Source: Sophora flavescens | Taxonomy: Eukaryota; Streptophyta; Magnoliopsida; Fabales; Fabaceae | Reading direction: 5' to 3' | NCBI GenBank assembly: GCA_030762895.1 | Contig: CM061063.1 | Coordinates: 104,182,210-104,246,209 of the forward strand | DNA: 64,000 nt | Part shown: in pieces, positions 59,050-64,000 of the stretch | Layout: the number at the start of each line of letters is the position of its first letter | How positions within the stretch are numbered: the first letter of the stretch is position 1 | Position numbers and translations under genes: made by a program | Notes under the pieces: model-generated | Told to the model about the DNA's origin: nothing | Seen by the model: the letters and a program-made list of their open reading frames with translations, nothing else | Database searches by the model: none

Positions 59050-59667
59050 ATGACCATATTTTCAGGGACCAAAAAAATATTAGTTAAAAAAGGCTTAATA
59101 TATAAAATGAGTAGGGAACAAAACATTTACAACAAACAAAACAGTGACAAGGAATGGCCAACGCTGCATATTACCTCACGTGCATGTGTTGTGTCCGTCT
59201 CTGCAACTTAGAACACGATAGAGAAAAAAAAACTGTAATGTAGAGAAACTAATTTGAGAGAGTAAAATGTGAGAGAGGGAAACTATAATACAAAACATGA
59301 GAGATGTGAAAAAGTGGACGAAGGAAAGGAATCCGCCTTCAGAGAATACTTCTTGTGGTTTTCTTGTCCACGTTCAACAATAACTTCCTGAAGGGAAATT
59401 ACTTTCCTTCATCTGCTTTTTCACATCCTTCTCATGTTTTGTATTACAGTTTCTGCATTACAATTTTTCTCTATCGTATTCTATGTTGCAGAGACACAAC
59501 ACACGCATGTGCGGTAATATGCAGCTTGGCCATTCCCGGTCAGTGTGTTTGTTTGTTGTAAGTGTTTTGTTCCCTAATCATTTCATATATTAAGCCTTTC
59601 TTTATTTTGATGAATATATGAAGCCTTTTTTAACTAATATCTTTTTGTTCCCTGAATATATGGTCAT
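59050..59667. repeat. Long foldback (two arms of about 290 bp)
   Basis: Left arm 59050-59340 and right arm 59368-59667 are imperfect inverted copies (CCATATTTTCAGGGACC / reverse complement of GGTTCCTGAATATATGG; TGCATATTACC near 59165 and its inverse near 59515). The loop is short. Likely a foldback or Mutator-like MITE; a hairpin-forming transcript is possible. Confidence 0.8.
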
Positions 59668-59925
59668 TTTGGGTTTGGTTCTGATAATATGATCATTTTG
59701 GTTTTGGTTCCTGTATTTTTTTTTTCTTTGCATTGGGTCATTTTAACATTTTAAATTTTGCAATTGATCCATGTCCGTCAGCAGTTAATGGTCAGACTTA
59801 AAGGCAATGACCAATTGCAAAATTTAAAAGGACCGAATACAAAAAAAAAATAAAAATGTAGGGATTAAAACCAAAAGTGGCTATATTTTCAAGAACCAAA
59901 AAATTTATTAAGCCTATATTTATAT
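59660..59925. repeat. Second inverted-repeat element
   Basis: Arms carry TTTTGGTTTTGGTTCCTG and TTTAAATTTTGCAATTG with their inverses (CAATTGCAAAATTTAAA, AACCAAAAGTGG). Probably another MITE adjacent to the foldback; ends not exactly set. Confidence 0.6.
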
Positions 59926-61445
59926 TAAACAATTATTTGTAGAGTTTGGCTCCTTTCATAGAATACGACCGCCATGTTTGAGAGACACACATATAAATCT
60001 TATCATTTAAAGATATGCCAAGTTTGGCTGTAAGGCACACATTAGCTGTATTTCAAAAAAAAAAAAAAAAAACCCGTCGTTTTCTTTTTAAAACCATTTA
60101 TAATAATATGAGAAAATTCACATCCTTATTAGATGGGTATGCCCTGTCGGCCTATCCATTATCCGCGGGCTGAAAATAATGTGTGCTTTGCAAGAAAAAT
60201 CGTTTCCAGATACCAAATGGAAAGATAAACTTATAACTAATTAACTTTAATTACAGCCGATCGAAAAGCCCTAAACTATAGCTTAGTATATCAAGTCGAG
60301 AACTTAAGATAGATGTAGAAGGATACTAATCTATTGTCCTAAAAAATAGTATCTCAGTATCCCCAATTAATCAAAAATTGTAAATGTGTATAAGTGTTAA
60401 TGAGTTATGATGTTATTTTATTAACGACAAATTATTATCGATGAGGAATGTAGATTGTGACATGAAATTGAGACATAAGATCTTCATCCAACATTGAATC
60501 GAATTTCCGGGTAGTAAAACTTCTTTCTATTTATTTGCATTTGGATGACAATTTTCACCGTTCACATGGATGTATAATGACAGGAAACGGGGAACGTGCT
60601 TCTAATCTTGCCCAACAAATTAGGGTTTAGTGTTATAAAAACAACAATTTGATTCTTTCTTACATTCTAAATAATTTTCTTGCAGTGTCCTTTTTTAATT
60701 TTTTTTCTATTAAATCTATCTCATAGTAAGAAATTACATGAATAATTGTATGTTTACATTTTGATTAAATTTATTGAAAGGAAACTTGTTTTTTTGATTA
60801 ATATATAAATTTTTAATTATATTCTAGCTTTATTAAAGTAGAGTAAAAGTAAAGTTAAACTTTCTAAGATATGCATTTGTAATAATGAATTAATATTATT
60901 TTCTGGAGATATTTATGAATTAATTGGACACCTAATATATTAGAAAAAAACTTATATACAGTTCTTTAGGTCCTATTACTACTGTTCCTCACACAAAATA
61001 TAACACAATTATTATAATGTGTCTCAAAACATGCACCTATTTAATGAAAATAAATACCTTTTTATGTCTAGAACAGTACCAACTGTATATATGATAGTGT
61101 ACCTAAGTCTAGTCCAATATATTAACATATTTTTTTGGTTTGATACTCACTAATTAGTCTTTGGAGTCGAGTGAGTTCTCGAAGTATCCCATGAGTTAGA
61201 TTCTTTGAACCCGCTATAGGATTAATCTCCGAGTCGATCGAGTGATTAGTAAAGTCTGACCAAGGTTTAACATATTGTACAAGTTTAAACATTATGTATA
61301 ATTAAATCATATATTTAAAAAATATAAACTAAAACTAAGATATATTTTACGATATACATTTCAAAACATATAATATAAATATGTTATATTACTATAAAAA
61401 AAGTTATTGATTAATTGAAAAAATCTTTTGAATATAATTGATATA
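59926..61445. other. AT-rich intergenic stretch
   Basis: No gene seen. A CTATAGGATTAATCTCCG block near 61212 repeats one near 17003. Confidence 0.4.
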
Positions 61446-61596
61446 CACTGTTAGTGTAAATGTTTTTTATACTGTCAATCAATAATAAATCATCATGTCA
61501 TTGAAATTTTTTTATTCTTGTCCAAATCATATTAAAAGTCAATTCATAACATGATTTGTGATTGGTTGGCGGTGTAAAAATTTTTACATCAACGAT
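61446..61596. mobile_element. MITE with GTGTAAA-type ends
   Basis: Inverted ends CACTG-TAGTGTAAATGTTTTTTA and, reversed, TCGTTGATGTAAAAATTTTTA, with inner CAATCA-TAAATCAT arms. This ACACTGTCAATCAATC type of MITE is, to my knowledge, frequent in legumes. Confidence 0.6.
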
Positions 61597-61775
61597 TCAT
61601 ACCAATTAAACTCAAATCTTGTTGTCTATACCTAATATTTAAAATCAAAAATTTAAATTTTAAAAGGGCATGGGATACCAATCCAAATTAGTGTGATATA
61701 ATGGACTTTAAACACCCCTCATATTCGTCTTATTCGATTTCAACAATTTTTTTTTTTTTGACAAATCGATTTCAT

Positions 61776-61776
<1 letters not shown>

Positions 61777-61842
<66 letters not shown>
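61777..61842. repeat. (CA)n(TA)n compound microsatellite
   Basis: About 11 CA followed by about 21 TA units. Confidence 0.98.
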
Positions 61843-61844
<2 letters not shown>

Positions 61845-61999
61845 TATATAAGGAAATAGCGATAAAAAAAAACAGCAGTGTACAGACAGGGTCATGCACA
61901 TACTCATGAGATTCAACCTCAGAAAAGTAGTCTGCATTTTGAATTGACACTCACCTCCTCTCTTCCCTTTCCCTTTATCGCTCTCCATCATTTCTTTGT

Positions 62000-62284
62000 T
62001 TCAACTCGCTCTTCCCCCTTTTCTGTAATTGCCCAAAATCTCTCTCTCTCATCTTAAATACCTTTTTCTTTTTCATTTCTGTTCTTTTGAATCTCCGATC
62101 CACAGGTCCTTAGTTTGTTAAAAAGTTAGACATGTTTTTGAGATTCTTAGACCCATTCTCATTCTTGTCAACTCCAATCCTCACAATTAAAACATAGAAA
62201 AATTTCTCAGGTTCATTTCTAAATTTTCTCTTTATCTTTGTGTCGGTTGTTGTGATCTTCTTCATTCTATATTCATCTCTTCAA
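62000..62284 (+). other. Probable 5' untranslated exon of the right-end gene
   Basis: Pyrimidine-rich sequence with CTCTCTCTC near 62040, ending TCTTCAAG/GTAAGC, a strong donor at 62284/62285. Start of transcription not determined. Confidence 0.45.
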
Positions 62285-62362
62285 GGTAAGCATCCAAATC
62301 AGCTGAAACTCACCGACCCAATCTAGGAACCGTATCAAAGTTTGCAGCTTTGCATCATTTCA

Positions 62363-64000
62363 GGGACAAGAAGCTCAAAATCTCAAAAGGGTGGCGAATC
62401 AGACAGGGACAAAAACGTCAACATAAAAAGGAAGAGCATGAGAGAGAACAACGTCATGCTTGTGCAAGAGAATCAAGGATCGGGGCTTTTTCGTCATTTC
62501 AGAGACGGAATCATGAGGCCATTTATTAAGTCTTTGTCGAGATCCACTGTTGTGCTCGTCTTCTCTGGCGTCCTCATCGTCGGCGCGTTGTTTTACACGC
62601 GCTTGCTCGACACACATGTGAGTAGTTATTATTCTATTATTTACCCTGTTTTTGCATCAAACGTTGATTGGGTCTACGTGTTTTCTATTTTTAACGTTGT
62701 TTGTTGGTTTCCCACGTTGCGTTTGTCTGAAACAGTGCACAGCCAGATGGGAATTCCTCTATAAGGTGACTAAATTCCCTTGGGCTGAGGCATGCATGAG
62801 TAAAACATTGTCGTTTGCTTAGTTAGCCCCCTAACCTATTGGTGATCTAATGTGTTAAAAAAATGTTATACAGTCAATTATACATTTAATTAATTAATGA
62901 GGAATGATTTTTTTGTGTTGAAGTGTCTCCGGCACAAAATTGTGGAGAGTACTTTTATTACACACTATTTTTTTTTGTCCAAATATCATTATACATTAAT
63001 TAATTATACATATTTATCTCTCATACTAATTTGTATAATTTTTTTTTATCATTTTTTAAACTCGATCTCATTGGGCCTATAGGAGGCCGTACCCTAAGGT
63101 AGGTCATAGTGGTGCCCCACCGGGGCCCAAGCGAACTCTCTTTTCAACACCATCACATGCCCGGTACCGTAGAGTGGAAGTCATGTGCTTTTACCATTTT
63201 AATAACATAGCTGAATTGTTTTTTTTTTTTTTGCTTCTAATTTTTACACACATATTTTAATTTATCGTATAAAAAAAAAAATGAGAGAGAGATACATGCA
63301 TGTGTACATGACGCGTGATTGATAATTATCTTTGTATAAGCATGTCCCGATCAAGTTGTTGCCCATTTTTCAAGTAGACAATTTAACGTAACTAGACAGG
63401 ATTGGCATGAGCTGAGATGAGGCATAAAGATAGGTGAAACTTCATAATAAACAAATCATGGAAGGAATCTTATATGTATAATTTTTGTTAGGTATCAAAC
63501 AATCTTATAAAAAAAAATTTATTAATGAACTATGTTGGGGTTGAGTTGAGTGAGAGAGCTGAAGCCTAAAATAATGACTTGTCTAATCTTAATCTTATGC
63601 CGGTCCATAACTACACACACCTTAAGAGTGTGTTGTATACTCACTCAATTCTAAAACACTAGATTACAGGAAAAATAAATTGATAATATGAAGAAAGTGT
63701 ACGAGTAAAGGGACCATTGCCTAGTAGGTATAACTTAGTTGAAAGTGTCTGGATAGAAATGTGACCGATTTAAGTCTTGCTAACAAAGTCAAATTAAATG
63801 CAAAAAGCATATAGAGTAAAAAAAGACCGTTGAGGTAGGTAACCTGTTCAGTTTTGGCCTTTTGGGTCATCAAAAATCAAAATGGGTTGTTTTAGATGAA
63901 TTGAGATTTTAGGGTATCTTCTCTTGCTAGAAAATTCCAAGACCTAACATGCGCCCCAAGTGTCGGCTAACGGACCCGGATTGGGTGCATTGGGAAAAAT
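62363..64000 (+). CDS. 5' part of a membrane-anchored protein gene (unidentified)
   Basis: Exon 62363-62617 follows a CATTTCAG acceptor. ATG at 62438 (MRENNVMLVQENQGSG) begins a frame whose residues about 34-53 (TVVLVFSGVLIVGALFY) form one membrane segment after a basic stretch, as in type II Golgi proteins. A donor CAT/GTGAGT ends it. A 30-bp exon 62736-62765 (CTARWEFLYK) is in frame and has a donor GTGACT. No further exon recognised, so a long intron runs past the window. An upstream in-frame Lys-rich stretch lacks an ATG. A Golgi glycosyltransferase is a guess only. Confidence 0.6.
63062..63205. repeat. GC-rich insert in the last intron
   Basis: Contains AGGCCGTACCCTAAGGTAGG and GTGCCCCACCGGGGCCCAAG in otherwise AT-rich intron. 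Looks like an old short repeat; not classified. Confidence 0.35.

Noticed and set aside
61740..61991. Minus-strand frames with Ile-Tyr repeats
   Set aside because: Translation of the CA/TA microsatellite.

Overview
This is a transposon-dense, AT-rich stretch of plant nuclear DNA. Spliced gene fragments, plant LTR-retrotransposon lineages, CACTA elements and small MITEs all point to a flowering plant, probably a eudicot. A MITE type I know from legumes (61446-61596) makes a legume plausible, but the sequence does not prove it. Almost everything readable is mobile DNA. The only likely resident host gene is the start of a membrane-anchored protein gene at the right end (about 62100 onward, cut by the window edge).

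Layout. (1) 279-15650 is one Ty1/copia element with a 5-bp target duplication (TSD) CTATT. It is split by a 3.9-kb solo LTR (1145-5033) and by a gag-protease-only Athila-type Ty3/gypsy element on the minus strand (7378-14697). (2) 15651-19463 holds two PIF/Harbinger-like MITEs and an unresolved GC-rich coding-like patch. (3) 19464-29493 is an old tandem duplication. Its left copy took a decayed minus-strand copia (19616-23889). Its right copy took a SINE-like element, which was then split by a 4.2-kb solo LTR (25094-29336). (4) 31218-43597 is a left-end-intact CACTA element (A) carrying a dead TNP2 transposase. It contains CACTA C (32817-39129), a Pack-type element carrying exons of a peroxisomal NAD carrier gene, and a 218-bp hAT MITE. 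(5) 43598-59003 is a minus-strand Tat-lineage Ty3/gypsy element, truncated at its 3' end and fused to an LTR remnant. It is interrupted by CACTA B (43973-48212), a 4.5-kb solo LTR (51202-55725) and a 1.3-kb solo LTR (56096-57369). (6) 59004-64000 holds a long foldback, MITEs, microsatellites and the host gene start.

Element boundaries were set from terminal motifs and matching TSDs. Nine insertions show exact TSDs of the length expected for their class, and two MITEs show exact TAA duplications, so the order of nesting can be read.

The least ordinary signals are four. First, paired GC-rich dyad repeats occur in the LTRs of three different families, and in one LTR pair nearly all divergence is concentrated in them. 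Second, a conserved acidic open reading frame lies inside two of the giant solo LTRs, just after a splice-acceptor-like site. Third, host exons were captured by two CACTA elements: a peroxisomal NAD carrier in one, and a DCL/DUF3223-type domain in the other. Fourth, the Athila-type element has kept gag-protease but lost reverse transcriptase and integrase cleanly. No CRISPR array, rRNA or tRNA gene was seen.
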